DNA of 64,000 bases from the NCBI GenBank assembly GCA_017522345.1, contig JAFWZN010000091.1:23425-87424 (forward strand). Direction: 5' to 3'. The DNA comes from Clostridia bacterium. Lineage in GTDB: Bacteria; Bacillota; Clostridia; Christensenellales; Aristaeellaceae. Within the stretch, counting starts at the first letter, position 1. Every line of letters starts with the position of its first letter. The notes beneath the pieces were generated by a model. That model saw only the letters and a list, made by a program, of their open reading frames with translations. It was not told the DNA's origin and did no database searches. The translations under genes were made by a program, and so were the position numbers. Of the stretch, positions 18,477 to 28,753 are shown in pieces.

Positions 18477-20126
18477 TTACGCTTCCTGATTCGCCTTTGC
18501 CGCCTCGTTAAGCGCACTTATTTTTTTATCGTATTTCTGTCCCCTTCGGATGCGCTCAATCAGCTGATCCTTGCCTTCAAATTCCATCATTTCAATGCAC
18601 GTAAGCGCCTGCTCAGCGTTTTCAGGCTTAAAAAATCCGAGCGCATAAAATTCCTTGGCAAGCTCGTTTCTCTGAAGCATATGCATCGGGCTTGAGCGCT
18701 GGGGACGGATTTTGATGTCGAATACGGGCGCAGAATAGAAGTATTTTGCGTCCTCGCCTCTGGCGCGGATGCGGGCGTTGCAGAACCGAATGTACTTCAT
18801 GCCGTTTTGCGCGCCCATAACGCGAAAGCATCTTGGCTCGGTATAAAACTGGCGAATAAGCTCGATGACCAGATGACAGATGCGGGTAAAGGCGCGGTAG
18901 CTGCTTTTGAGCGCGTCTCGTGAAAGCTTGTCGCCCGCGCTTTGAAGCGCCATGATCGCGCCGGCCGCCGTCACGCCGCCGGAGGACGCGCCCTGAGAGA
19001 AATCGCGGTTTCCGCTGGTTTGCTTGAGCTCGTCGATTTTGCCGTTCAAAATGGCGATGAGCGCGCCGTTTACCGGACGCATTTCAATTTGACGAATGCT
19101 GTCCGTCGGCGCTGAGCCGCCCTGATAATGCACAAAATCGTTGCTTAAATCGGCGTATTCCTCTTCATTGATCGCGCCGTCGGAACGAATGAAGAAGCGG
19201 GGACGCGCGGACATAAGCGCGCTTTTCAATATGACGCTGTTAAGCTTGTCAATGTACATCTGCGGCTGCTTGCAAACGTCGATAAAGCCAAAGCCCGCCG
19301 GAGAATCCGCCTCCTGAAACTGGACGTCAAACACAAACGGATACTGGCCGTGGTCGTAATAGCCGCGTTCAAAATACCGTTCGTCGTTTTCGGACGCGTA
19401 CAAAAGCTCTCCGCATACGAATTTCACGAAATGTACAACGTCGCGCCCGTTCACGCGTTTTTTGTAATACCAGTCCACCACAACGCTTCTGTCGCCCGGC
19501 TCCTTGCGCGTGTTTTTGTAATTGGTTTCGGTAATCATGCCGCCGGTCAGCTTGCCTTCAAGAAACGGCCATGCTTCAAGCAGCGTTTCATTGTCCACGC
19601 TTTCGATATGAAAAATGTTTTTGGAGTACTGGATGTTTTTGATCCCCGGCTCCCAATACAGGCATAGAGGATCGATCGGTCGAATGTCGATGTCTCCCAT
19701 GCCGCCGAGCCTCGACGGATTCCAGAAAACGCCCGTTATGCCCGTTCCGCCCTTTAGTTTCGTCCACCATACATCAGAATAAACTTCCTCGTAATCGTTC
19801 TGCTCTAAAATCACAGGCAGAATCGCGCTCAGCGCCTCCGCGTCCGGCTGATCTCCCTCCTCTCTCGGAAGCAGAAAAGGCTCGGGGTAATTGTCCATCG
19901 CATCCGCATGCTTTCCGGCAATGGAGTTTAAAAGCCACGCGCTGGTCGCCGAAATTTCCTCCGGGTTCTTATGTAAGGAAGGATCGCATCTTCTTAAGCG
20001 ATACCACTCCTCGTTGTCGATCAGCCTGGCTTCCAAAGACGCCTTTTGGTTTCGGTATCGGATAAGCGTTCGCTCGGCCTCCAGAATCCGTTCCTTGGTA
20101 ATGGTCGCATTCAAGGGAAACACCAT
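18477..20126 (-). CDS. Phage portal protein
   Basis: 549-residue portal-type protein. Support comes from context (12 bases after a large terminase) and from family-like features: an N-terminal segment with NSIAGKHADAMDNYPEP, the middle YGYYDHGQYPFVF-like region with FGFIDVCKQPQMYIDKLNS, and the wing/stem part GNRDFSQGASSGGVTAAGAI, resembling P22-type portals of Firmicute phages and prophages. In a phage it forms the dodecameric ring through which DNA enters the capsid. No protease, scaffold or capsid gene follows; instead a strong terminator does. Ribosome site AAAGGAGAG. Confidence 0.8.
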   Translation of the reverse strand: MVFPLNATITKERILEAERTLIRYRNQKASLEARLIDNEEWYRLRRCDPSLHKNPEEISATSAWLLNSIAGKHADAMDNYPEPFLLPREEGDQPDAEALSAILPVILEQNDYEEVYSDVWWTKLKGGTGITGVFWNPSRLGGMGDIDIRPIDPLCLYWEPGIKNIQYSKNIFHIESVDNETLLEAWPFLEGKLTGGMITETNYKNTRKEPGDRSVVVDWYYKKRVNGRDVVHFVKFVCGELLYASENDERYFERGYYDHGQYPFVFDVQFQEADSPAGFGFIDVCKQPQMYIDKLNSVILKSALMSARPRFFIRSDGAINEEEYADLSNDFVHYQGGSAPTDSIRQIEMRPVNGALIAILNGKIDELKQTSGNRDFSQGASSGGVTAAGAIMALQSAGDKLSRDALKSSYRAFTRICHLVIELIRQFYTEPRCFRVMGAQNGMKYIRFCNARIRARGEDAKYFYSAPVFDIKIRPQRSSPMHMLQRNELAKEFYALGFFKPENAEQALTCIEMMEFEGKDQLIERIRRGQKYDKKISALNEAAKANQEA

Positions 20127-20138
20127 AAAATCTCTCCT

Positions 20139-21575
20139 TTATACGCGGTAAAACCGCGCGCTTATTGATTTTTTCAGATCCAGCGGGTCATCCCGCACAG
20201 CGCCTGATTTGACAGGCAGCGCCGGGGAAATGGGATTTTCCATCAGCACATAGCGGCATTCGTCGTAAATGTGATCTTCCTGAGAGGAGTTTACGTCCTC
20301 AACCATGCGCGTGTCATAGGTAAGCGACGGAACGGTTCTTATGAAATGCACGCAGGTAGAAAAAATCTGCAGCATCGGCCGCCCGTCTTTTTGAAAGGCG
20401 AAGCGATAATGAAACTGCATTTTTCCGGGCAGACGCGTATTGTCGCCGGGCTGAAAATAGCAGTAGTTCGGGTGTCTGGCCATCATTGCGGCCACGGATT
20501 CGCCGCGTGATTCGTCAAAAATCGAAGGATCCGCAACGCCCGTAATCACTCTGCCCTTTAAAAGCTCGTTTTCATTTTCCATTCTTCGTATATTTTCGGC
20601 AATTTTGTTCGGCGCTTCCCGCGTGCCCTCATTGGGCGTTCCCGTGCAGCCGTACAATTCGCAGATGCGGTACAGCCGTCCGTCCTCATCCGCCGCGTAC
20701 CAGCCCACAGAATACGGCCTTGCATAGCCGAAATCCAGCCCCCGCCAGATGCGCCAGTGCTTTGGAATCCGAAACGGCTTGATCACATGGGTAAAAAGTC
20801 CGTCCTCATAATGCACAGGATCGTTCACCCATTCCCTGAACACCTGTCCGTCAAATGAATCCCAGTTGCCGTACAGCTGCGCGTTTCTCTGCGCGTCGGG
20901 AAGCATGGCAAGGTTTGCAAGATAGCTTCTGTCGTTTTGTAAAAGCGCTTCATTGTCATACACCGTCGCGGGAATAAAAATGCGGCTTCTTTCCTGCCTC
21001 TCCTCCGTCCCCTCGGGCGTTCGGATGACGCAGGTCTCGGTGACGGGCGTAAACGGCGGCGCGCAGGTGATAAACCGATCCTTCACCCATCCGTGCCCGA
21101 CGCCGCCGGGATTTGTTGTGGCTCTGATTCCCACAAACGTACCCGGACCCGACGGGCGGTTTCTTGAAAACATGAACGAATATTCATCCCACGTAAAATG
21201 CGTAAGCTCGTCAAATATGATCAGATCAAACTGCCGTCCTCGGTAGCTTTCGGTGTCGCTTGCCGTGTGCATGCTTCCAAACGAAACCCTTGCGCCGGAA
21301 GGAAACGTCCACCTGTGGGATGTGGAATTATACTTGACCCCCGGAAACATTTTTGGATAATACATGCGGGATTTATCAATCAGCTCAGTCAGCTGCGGAT
21401 ACGTTTTTCGAAGAATCAGCGCCTGAAAATGCGGAATATGCACCCAGTACAGCGGAAGCATTACCGCCGCCTCGCTCTTTCCCCCGCCCGCAGCGCCCCC
21501 GTACAGACACTCGTATTCCCGCCTTTTTAGGAACATCGCCTGCTTTTTCTGCGGCTTCCAGATGACGTTATGCAT
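20139..21575 (-). CDS. Phage terminase large subunit
   Basis: 478-residue DNA-packaging motor. The ATPase half has Walker A GGAAGGGKSE (about residue 27), Walker B FDLIIFDELTHFT and the coupling motif IRATTNPGG. The nuclease half has acidic residues of an RNase H-like fold in WRGLDFGYARP, VITGVADPSIFD and the C-terminal EDHIYDECRY. All key residues are intact, so the gene is not obviously decayed. ATG at 21573-21575 was chosen for GGAGGAGG upstream; it overlaps the small-subunit gene by eight bases. Base composition matches the host, suggesting long residence or a well-adapted element. Confidence 0.92.
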   Translation of the reverse strand: MHNVIWKPQKKQAMFLKRREYECLYGGAAGGGKSEAAVMLPLYWVHIPHFQALILRKTYPQLTELIDKSRMYYPKMFPGVKYNSTSHRWTFPSGARVSFGSMHTASDTESYRGRQFDLIIFDELTHFTWDEYSFMFSRNRPSGPGTFVGIRATTNPGGVGHGWVKDRFITCAPPFTPVTETCVIRTPEGTEERQERSRIFIPATVYDNEALLQNDRSYLANLAMLPDAQRNAQLYGNWDSFDGQVFREWVNDPVHYEDGLFTHVIKPFRIPKHWRIWRGLDFGYARPYSVGWYAADEDGRLYRICELYGCTGTPNEGTREAPNKIAENIRRMENENELLKGRVITGVADPSIFDESRGESVAAMMARHPNYCYFQPGDNTRLPGKMQFHYRFAFQKDGRPMLQIFSTCVHFIRTVPSLTYDTRMVEDVNSSQEDHIYDECRYVLMENPISPALPVKSGAVRDDPLDLKKSISARFYRV

Positions 21576-22014
21576 GTTCCTCCTCCGGCGCGGGCAGAAG
21601 AACAACGCCCGTTTCCGCTCCATCTTTGTCCGGCGGCGCGATTTTCCTTGCCTCAAGCTCAAGCTTCTTAAGCTGCACGCTCATTTCGCGCTCCGCATCC
21701 GGCGATAGAAGCCCGTTAAGGCTGCGGACAACGTCTGCAAGCTCCTTAATCGCCTGAATCACATCCCTGAGATGCCTGATATTGCGGGTCTTAAGCTCGA
21801 TCTCCGTAACCGTGCCCGACGATTTTTCCTGAAAGACGTGGCGGGTGAATTGATTTTCGTCCTTCAGCATATCCATAATTTCGTCCGCAGCCATGTCCGC
21901 GCATTTTTTAAGCGCATCCATCTGCGTGCTCGGCGAAAGCTTTTTGCCTTTCACGCTTTTTATGCGCGTAATTTTCGCGTCCGCATCCTGCCAGACGGTC
22001 TTTTCCTCTTCCAC
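21568..22014 (-). CDS. Probable terminase small subunit
   Basis: 148-residue charged, helical protein with no membrane segment. It starts at GTG 22012-22014 with GGAGG seven bases upstream (a TTG two codons earlier abuts the ribosome site). The first third (about 20-60) is basic and could be the DNA-binding part; the middle is a likely coiled coil with repeated Leu/Ile spacing. I assign it by position directly before, and overlapping, the large terminase; sequence similarity to known small subunits was not recognised. Confidence 0.6.
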   Translation of the reverse strand: MEEEKTVWQDADAKITRIKSVKGKKLSPSTQMDALKKCADMAADEIMDMLKDENQFTRHVFQEKSSGTVTEIELKTRNIRHLRDVIQAIKELADVVRSLNGLLSPDAEREMSVQLKKLELEARKIAPPDKDGAETGVVLLPAPEEEHA

Positions 22015-22095
22015 ACACAATCCTCCTTTCGGTTAGTGAGTGTACACGTTTTCCTTCTCGCTCTCTACACGCCGAAAAAAATTTCTCGAACCGTA

Positions 22096-22124
22096 TTTAC
22101 AAACCCATAATTGAATGGTATAAT
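22096..22124 (+). promoter_or_regulatory. Promoter of gdhA
   Basis: TTTACA (22096-22101), a 17-base spacer and a perfect TATAAT (22119-22124), about 65 bases before the gdhA start. No second element is visible in the leader. Confidence 0.8.
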
Positions 22125-22160
22125 CTCTCCATATTTCAAATTCAAACTGAATTTGCATAA

Positions 22161-23540
<1,380 letters not shown>

Positions 23541-23556
23541 TTTCTTCCTAAAAACA

Positions 23557-23606
23557 ACAGGACTTTGCAAAGAGCATGTTCTCTGCGCAAAGCCCTGTCT
23601 TTTTAT
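23557..23606 (+). terminator. Terminator of gdhA
   Basis: ACAGG(A)CTTTGC and GCAAAG(C)CCTGT form a 12-bp stem followed by CTTTTTAT. Confidence 0.85.
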
Positions 23607-23693
23607 GCCGGAAACCAATTACAAAAACCTTCTTCGTCATGTGATAAGATTTATCCATCATCAAGAAAGCAATGAAAAAAAGGAGCGGTTCAC

Positions 23694-24065
23694 ATGACAA
23701 AGAAGCTTATGATCTACGGTGCGATTTTCTGTTTGGCGATAGCCATCCTTGCAGCGATCATTCCCTGCGGCAGCCAGCCGTCACAGAATATTCCTGCGGC
23801 ATCCACTCCGCGCCCCTCAACTTCCTCTTCTTACGCATATTCCTATACTTCGAATTACGGCTATAACCATTATTCCTCTTACGATGATGACGATTCCTTC
23901 ACCATGGAATGCTATCGCTGCAGCGGCAGTGGAAGATGCGAAGACTGTCACGGCAGCGGCCGAAGCAAGCTGACCGGCGTTCTGGGCGCCTCCGGCTGCG
24001 CCTTGTGCGAGGCTTCCGGCCGATGCTATAAATGCAACGGCAAGGGATATACCGTGCATTATTGA
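23694..24065 (+). CDS. Secreted or membrane-anchored DnaJ-type zinc-finger protein
   Basis: 123-residue protein. Residues 1-25 form a hydrophobic signal or anchor. Residues 30-70 are rich in Ser, Tyr and Asp (low complexity). The C-terminal half carries a DnaJ-like cysteine-rich domain: CYRCSGSGRCEDCHGSG and later CALCEASGRCYKCNGKG, i.e. four CxxC pairs with two CxxCxGxG-type copies. DnaJ J-domain and client domain are absent. The motif binds two zinc ions and assists disulfide or folding functions in known proteins. The ribosome site is AAAGGAG. Function unknown; the extracytoplasmic location is an inference from the N-terminus. Confidence 0.75.
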   Translation: MTKKLMIYGAIFCLAIAILAAIIPCGSQPSQNIPAASTPRPSTSSSYAYSYTSNYGYNHYSSYDDDDSFTMECYRCSGSGRCEDCHGSGRSKLTGVLGASGCALCEASGRCYKCNGKGYTVHY

Positions 24066-24137
24066 TCCCAATAAAATATGCGGGCCCAAACGGAAGCCGA
24101 TAACCTGTGGAACAAGTTCATAAACCCGGATAAAACA

Positions 24138-24178
24138 AGCGAAACCGCTTTTCACTCTGCGGTTTCGCTCATTTTTTA
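24138..24178. terminator. Bidirectional terminator
   Basis: AGCGAAACCGC (24138-24148) and GCGGTTTCGCT (24159-24169), followed on plus by ATTTTTTATT and on minus by TGTTTTATC. It ends the zinc-finger gene and the copper operon. Confidence 0.85.
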
Positions 24179-24221
24179 TTTTTCAATCTTTTTATCGGCA
24201 TTCGGTATCGTATCAATCGTC

Positions 24222-24572
24222 TCAGCGTCTTAGAATTTTCTCCATCGGTTTTCCTTTGGAAAGTTCATCCACAAGCTTATCCAGATACCGGATTTCCAGC
24301 ATTCGCTCATCTTCAATCTCGCTCAGTTTCACGCCGCAGACCGAGCCTGTGATTTTTTTGCGATTCTCATTGGGATAGGGCATGTTTTCAAAAAAAGCGC
24401 CGTATGAAAGATCGCTTTTCAAAAATCCTTCCACTTCCTCCGCCGTATAGCCGGTCAGCCACACAGTCGCTTCCATAACTTCCGCCCGCGTCCTTCCCTT
24501 CCTCTCCGCCTTTGCAATCAGGAGCGGAAACACCTTTGAAAAGGGCATCGCAAAGATTTTCTGATTGTCCAT
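24222..24572 (-). CDS. DUF2200 family protein
   Basis: 116-residue soluble protein. The start MDNQKIFAMPFSKVFPLLI and the segments TVWLTGYTAEEVEGFL and YGAFFENMP.PN.NR..ITG are typical of DUF2200, a small conserved family of unknown function. GGAGG precedes the ATG at 24570-24572, 13 bases after the copA stop, so it probably shares the copper operon transcript. No metal-binding motif is evident; the link to copper may be accidental. Confidence 0.8.
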   Translation of the reverse strand: MDNQKIFAMPFSKVFPLLIAKAERKGRTRAEVMEATVWLTGYTAEEVEGFLKSDLSYGAFFENMPYPNENRKKITGSVCGVKLSEIEDERMLEIRYLDKLVDELSKGKPMEKILRR

Positions 24573-24585
24573 TCCCGGCCTCCGT

Positions 24586-24789
24586 TTATTCAATCCCCGT
24601 AACCTCGTAACCTGCGTCAATCACGGCCTGTTTGAGCGTTTCAACCGTCACGTCGCCCGTAATTTCGATTGCCGCCTGTCCCTTCTCAAGGTCCACTTCG
24701 GCTTTCACGCCCTCAAAGGCATTTAAAACCTTGGTCACTCTGGCATGGCAATGCATGCACATCATTCCTTCGATTTTCATGGTAATCAT
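24586..24789 (-). CDS. Internal in-frame start: candidate free CopZ-like copper chaperone
   Basis: Within copA, at codon 778, an ATG (24787-24789) is preceded at exactly eight bases by AGGAGG (24798-24803). Initiation there would yield a 67-residue protein that is precisely one HMA domain with [10 protein letters not shown], the normal size and layout of CopZ. A second ATG three codons on is also possible. Free chaperone made from inside a copA frame has precedent in E. coli, where CopA(Z) arises by frameshifting; here internal initiation is the mechanism suggested by sequence. Not proven. Confidence 0.6.
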   Translation of the reverse strand: MITMKIEGMMCMHCHARVTKVLNAFEGVKAEVDLEKGQAAIEITGDVTVETLKQAVIDAGYEVTGIE

Positions 24790-27120
24790 GGTTTTTTCCT
24801 CCTGATTCATAATTTCTTCTGGTTTTTTCTCCGCATCGCATGAAGCGGGGCAGGCGTTTTCAATCCTGATGGGCTCAAATTTTCTGAGTCTGAGCGCATT
24901 GGTTACAACAAACAGGCTCGAAAGGCTCATCGCGCCTGCCGCGATCATGGGGCTTAATGTAATTCCGAAAAGGGGATACAGCGCGCCCGCCGCGACGGGG
25001 ATTCCAAGCACATTGTAGAAAAATGCCCAGAAAAGGTTCTGCTTGATCGCCTTCATAACCGCCCGGCTCAGGCGAATCGCGTTTGCCACGTCCACTGGAT
25101 CGCTCTTCATGAGAATCAGATCCGCGCTTTCAATCGCGACGTCCGTACCTGCGCCGATAGCGATACCCACGTCCGCCGTTTTAAGCGCGGGCGCGTCGTT
25201 TACGCCGTCGCCCACCATGGCGACAAATTTGCCCTCCGCACGGATTTTTGCAATCTCCTTTGCCTTATCGCCCGGAAGCACGCCGGACAGCGCCTTGGCG
25301 ACACCCAGTTTTCCCGCAACCGCCTGCGCGGTTTTTTCGTTGTCTCCCGTCAGCATAATAGTTTCAACGCCGATATCAGAAAGCGCCTTGACCGCGCCAA
25401 AGGACGTCGGCTTTACCGCATCCGCCACGCCAATCACGCCGAAAACGCCCTTGTCAGACGCAAATACCAGCGGCGTCTGTCCTTCTTCCGCCATTTTTTC
25501 TGCATCCCTGATCGCTTCGGACGTGATTTTTCCCATTTCCTTCATCCACGAAACGCTGCCGCCGTAAACGGTTTCTCCGTTGATTTCGGCCTTCACACCG
25601 CGTCCAGGGATCGCTTCAAAGCCAACCGCGGGTATAAGATCTATGCTTCTCGCCTGCGCATATCCGTTCACCGCCTTTGCAAGCGGATGCTCGCTTGCGC
25701 ACTCAACGGACGCGGCAAGGGCAATCAGCTCGTCCTCCCGCTTTCCATAGGCAGCCACCTTGGAAACCACGGGCTTTCCCATGGTGAGCGTGCCGGTTTT
25801 ATCCATTACAGCCAGATTCACCTTGTACGCGCTTTCAAGCGCCTCGCCGGATCTGATCAGAATGCCGCTCTCGGCGCCCTTGCCCATACCGACCATGATC
25901 GCGACAGGGGTCGCAAGGCCCAACGCACATGGGCATGAAATGACCAGAACCGAAATCGCACGGGACAGCGCAAATTCCAGCTTTTGATCGAAAACCAGCC
26001 ACAAAGCAAACGTAATCAGCGAAATTGCCATCACAATCGGGACAAACACACCCGCGATTTTATCTGCCATGCGCGCAATCGGCGCTTTGGCAGCGCTGGC
26101 GTCCTCGACCATGCGGATGATCTTTGAAAACGCCGCCTCCTCGCCCGCATGCGTCACCTTCATTTTGAAAAAGCGATTGAGATTTACCGTCGCGCCCGTA
26201 ACCCTGTCGCCCGCCGCCTTGTCCACGGGCATGCTCTCGCCGGTAATCGCGCTTTCATCCACGCTCGCATCACCCCACACAATCACGCCGTCTGCAGGAA
26301 TGCGCGTGCCGGGTCTTACGCAAAGGATGTCTCCAACCTGAATTTCGCCCGCCGGAATCTCCAGCTCCTGCCCGTTTTCCTCGCGGATGGCGGTTTCCGG
26401 CTGCAAATCCATAAGCTTTTCAAGCGCCTCGCCGGTTTTGCCCTTGCTTTTGGCCTCCATGTATTTTCCAAGGTTGATGAGCGCCAATATCATGACCGCC
26501 GACTCAAAATACAGATCATGCGCGTATCTGTGAACAAGCTCCATATTTTCGGATGCAAGGCCGAAATTGATCCTGAACATGGCAAATACGCCGTAAGCAA
26601 GGCTCGCCATGCTGCCGACCGCAATCAGCGAATCCATATTGGGCGAACGCTTCCAAAGCGCTTTAAAGCCGCGCTCATAATACGCGCGATTGATATATGC
26701 AACCGGCAGACACAAAACGAGCTGAATCAGCGCATAATTCGCGCTCATGTCCATGCCTGATAAAAACGCGGGAAGCGGAAGGCCCGCCATGCTGCCCATT
26801 GAAACATACATCAGCGGAATCATGAAAATGAACGACAAAATTGTCCGGATTTTCATGGCCCGGATTTCTTTTTCCCGCGCGTCGTTTGCGCTTGACTCCT
26901 TTTTCGGCTTTTCGCCTTTGACCTCGCAGCCGTAGCCCGCATCGGTTACGGCGCTGTTGATTTTTTCTGCGGTAACCGTTTCATCCATCTCCACCTGCAT
27001 CTTTCCCGCAAGGAGATTTACGTCGCACTTCAAAACGCCGTCAAGCGCCCTGACCGCCTTTTCCACGCGCGCGGAACACGCCGCGCACGTCATACCCGTT
27101 ACAATAAAATCCTTTTTCAT
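24586..27120 (-). CDS. copA: Copper-exporting P1B-type ATPase with a C-terminal CopZ-like domain
   Basis: 844-residue Cu(I) pump. N-terminal HMA domain with MTCAACS (Cys12, Cys15); actuator motif [10 protein letters not shown]; membrane copper site [11 protein letters not shown]; phosphorylation site [12 protein letters not shown]; nucleotide-domain motif [19 protein letters not shown] and [11 protein letters not shown] hinge; last helices with YN (YNVLG) and MSLSS, matching Cu(I) ATPases. Unusually, after the last helix there is a linker with CPASC and then a second HMA domain from about residue 778 with [11 protein letters not shown] (Cys788, Cys791). That tail has its own internal start (see the 24586-24789 entry). 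The start overlaps csoR by four bases (ATGA), so translation is coupled to the repressor. Confidence 0.95.
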   Translation of the reverse strand: MKKDFIVTGMTCAACSARVEKAVRALDGVLKCDVNLLAGKMQVEMDETVTAEKINSAVTDAGYGCEVKGEKPKKESSANDAREKEIRAMKIRTILSFIFMIPLMYVSMGSMAGLPLPAFLSGMDMSANYALIQLVLCLPVAYINRAYYERGFKALWKRSPNMDSLIAVGSMASLAYGVFAMFRINFGLASENMELVHRYAHDLYFESAVMILALINLGKYMEAKSKGKTGEALEKLMDLQPETAIREENGQELEIPAGEIQVGDILCVRPGTRIPADGVIVWGDASVDESAITGESMPVDKAAGDRVTGATVNLNRFFKMKVTHAGEEAAFSKIIRMVEDASAAKAPIARMADKIAGVFVPIVMAISLITFALWLVFDQKLEFALSRAISVLVISCPCALGLATPVAIMVGMGKGAESGILIRSGEALESAYKVNLAVMDKTGTLTMGKPVVSKVAAYGKREDELIALAASVECASEHPLAKAVNGYAQARSIDLIPAVGFEAIPGRGVKAEINGETVYGGSVSWMKEMGKITSEAIRDAEKMAEEGQTPLVFASDKGVFGVIGVADAVKPTSFGAVKALSDIGVETIMLTGDNEKTAQAVAGKLGVAKALSGVLPGDKAKEIAKIRAEGKFVAMVGDGVNDAPALKTADVGIAIGAGTDVAIESADLILMKSDPVDVANAIRLSRAVMKAIKQNLFWAFFYNVLGIPVAAGALYPLFGITLSPMIAAGAMSLSSLFVVTNALRLRKFEPIRIENACPASCDAEKKPEEIMNQEEKTMITMKIEGMMCMHCHARVTKVLNAFEGVKAEVDLEKGQAAIEITGDVTVETLKQAVIDAGYEVTGIE

Positions 27121-27380
27121 CTTGCTAACCTCGTTAAGACCTGTACCATTTCCTCGATCTTTTGATCCTTCTCTTCCTCCGTCGCCGCGTTTTTCACACA
27201 GCTTTTCATGTGCGCGGAAAGCACATCCATGTTGGCTTTTCGAATCAGCGCCTCCGTTGCCAGCAGTTGATTGGAAATCTCAACGCAATAGCGATCCTCC
27301 TCGATCATTTTAAGCGCGGCCTCAATCTGCCCGCGCGCCGTGCGTAAAAGCAGGGAAACCGCCTGTTTGTCCGCTTTCAT
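27117..27380 (-). CDS. csoR: CsoR-family copper-sensing repressor
   Basis: 87-residue all-helical DNA-binding repressor. The copper ligands of the family are visible as Cys in [10 protein letters not shown], then His and Cys in SAHMKSCV (C-H-C set). It also has the typical [15 protein letters not shown] helix. Copper binding releases it from DNA and allows expression of the operon it heads. First gene of csoR-copA-DUF2200; ribosome site GGAGG in TACGGAGGTATAC. The absence of an arsenic or nickel-specific partner and the adjacency to copA support copper over other metals. Confidence 0.92.
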   Translation of the reverse strand: MKADKQAVSLLLRTARGQIEAALKMIEEDRYCVEISNQLLATEALIRKANMDVLSAHMKSCVKNAATEEEKDQKIEEMVQVLTRLAR

Positions 27381-27523
27381 ACTTAGTATACCTCCGTATT
27401 TCTGTTTTCTCTGTGATCTTGTTACGTTTCCTGATCAAAATGTATTTTCGTATCATCAAATACGTATCCCTTCACTTCAAACGCAATTCTATACTGCGAA
27501 TCCGCACATACAACCTACTCGCT

Positions 27524-27548
27524 TATCCCTCCCCCCGGGGGAGGGGTA
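27524..27548. promoter_or_regulatory. GC-rich palindrome upstream of csoR (possible operator)
   Basis: CCCTCCCCC and GGGGGAGGG flank a single C, extended by TA(T)/(G)TA on each side. The right half GGGGTATGG resembles half of the known Bacillus CsoR site (GGGGGTATGG). It lies about 145 bases before csoR, and the spacing between halves is longer than in known sites. It also abuts the 180-bp repeats, so it may instead be part of a dispersed element. The remaining stretch 27381-27523 shows no gene and no convincing promoter. Confidence 0.3.
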
Positions 27549-27552
27549 TGGT

Positions 27553-27732
27553 CATCAATAAACCTCCGCAAGCGTTATAGGCAGGAAGCGCACTTTCTCT
27601 CCTTCTTCCATCGATTTTTGCGACGTGCACGGCAAAAATCGTGCGTTTTCACAAAGCGAAGCTACTGAAAACGTTTCCCCTTTTCCATCCCCGCGCATCT
27701 ATCACGCTGGATTTCAGTAGATCGGCCCCTCT
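27553..27732. repeat. 180-bp intergenic repeat, copy A
   Basis: Runs from CATCAATAAACCTCC to ATCGGCCCCTCT. Shared core blocks with copy B: CGTTTTCACAAAGCG, GAAAACG(C/T)TTCCCCTTT, ATTTCAG and the closing ATCGGCCCCTCT. It shows no believable coding frame; the short frames across it are shadows. Confidence 0.8.
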
Positions 27733-27912
27733 CATCAACAAACCTCTGGGTGAGGCATGGAGAGGGAGCGCACTCCCTCTCTATTTTCAATCGATTTTGG
27801 CGGCATGTACTTAAAAATCGCGCGTTTTCACAAAGCGCAGCGACTGAAAACGCTTCCCCTTTCCGATCCCCGCCCGGAAATTTAAGAAGAATTTCAGGGG
27901 ATCGGCCCCTCT
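27733..27912. repeat. 180-bp intergenic repeat, copy B (tandem to A)
   Basis: Exactly 180 bases long like copy A and directly abutting it, starting CATCAACAAACCTCT and ending ATCGGCCCCTCT. It is much closer to the copy at 63835-64000 than to copy A. Directly after it TCATCAAAAAAG/TTTTTTGATGA forms an A/T-rich palindrome (27912-27938). Confidence 0.8.
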
Positions 27913-27942
27913 CATCAAAAAAGACACTTTTTTGATGACTTG

Positions 27943-27980
27943 AAATCCCGTTGCGGCTTAAAACTGCAACGGGATTTTTT
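27943..27980. terminator. Terminator after the methyltransferase gene
   Basis: AAATCCCGTTGC (27943-27954) and GCAACGGGATTT (27966-27977). The T-run is stronger on plus (TTTTTT) than on minus, but position directly at the stop of the minus-strand gene suggests it ends that operon. Confidence 0.75.
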
Positions 27981-28740
27981 ATGCGCCTTTTTTCGCCATC
28001 ACGCAGTACCAATTGGTTTTCTCCCTGTCGAAGGGACCGAACTGGACGGGAAGCGGCATTATTTCGATGTCTGTGTAATTTAATTCCCGGAGTATACCCA
28101 AAAGAAAATCGAGCTTCACCGGGAAATAGCGCTCCGTGAATTCCTCGCGGCGGTAGATTTTTCCTTCCTTTTCGAAAGTATAGAGAATGTTGAAGGTCAT
28201 GGACGCGTCCTCGTGATAGTCCCAGACCTGAATGAGATTTACGCGTTCATCCTCTTTGAAAACGGGATTGTAGAGGAAAAAGCGCTGTTTTTCTTTCAGA
28301 ATCTTGTCCCAGTTGCGCGTGTCAAAATACAGATAGCCATTTTCCTTCACAAGCGCGTCCATCTGGTGAAGAGTGTTTCGGATATCTGCGTTGTTCACAT
28401 AGGGAAGGGAGTTTCCGGTTGAAACCACGCAGTCAAACTTCCGGTCGAAGACCTCGGATACACGCCTGAAATCGGAAACCCGCAAATCAACCCTGACGCC
28501 CTTTTTGTCCGCCTTCTCTTTGCATCTTGAAAGCATTTTTTCGCTTAAATCGGCGCCGGAGAGCGCAATGCCCATATCCGTCATAGGGAGCGTGAGCCCG
28601 CCCGTTCCGATGCTTACATCGAGAACGGTTTGGATGTTTTTGCCCTTAAACAGCGTTTCCCAGTGCCCAAGCGTAATTTTATCTTTGCTTTCTTTGTCAG
28701 TAAGGTCATATAAATCCGGCCGATCGTATAAAGACGCCAT
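27979..28740 (-). CDS. Class I SAM-dependent methyltransferase
   Basis: 253-residue methyltransferase. SAM-binding motif I is VLDVSIGTGGLTLPM, the acidic end of strand 2 is LSGADLSEKML, motif II region DLRVSDFRRV and motif III-like CVVSTGNSLPYV. The substrate domain ends in a beta-strand with WYCVMAKKG. It belongs to the ubiE/glycine-sarcosine-like methyltransferase group; substrate unknown. ATG at 28738-28740 has a G-rich ribosome site. It follows the CHAP-domain gene by 13 bases. Confidence 0.85.
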   Translation of the reverse strand: MASLYDRPDLYDLTDKESKDKITLGHWETLFKGKNIQTVLDVSIGTGGLTLPMTDMGIALSGADLSEKMLSRCKEKADKKGVRVDLRVSDFRRVSEVFDRKFDCVVSTGNSLPYVNNADIRNTLHQMDALVKENGYLYFDTRNWDKILKEKQRFFLYNPVFKEDERVNLIQVWDYHEDASMTFNILYTFEKEGKIYRREEFTERYFPVKLDFLLGILRELNYTDIEIMPLPVQFGPFDREKTNWYCVMAKKGA

Positions 28741-28753
28741 ACCTTTCCCCCCC

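Noticed and set aside
27662..28012. 116-codon frame across the repeats
   Set aside because: Lies in the 180-bp repeats and a terminator; copy A, B and C do not keep the frame.
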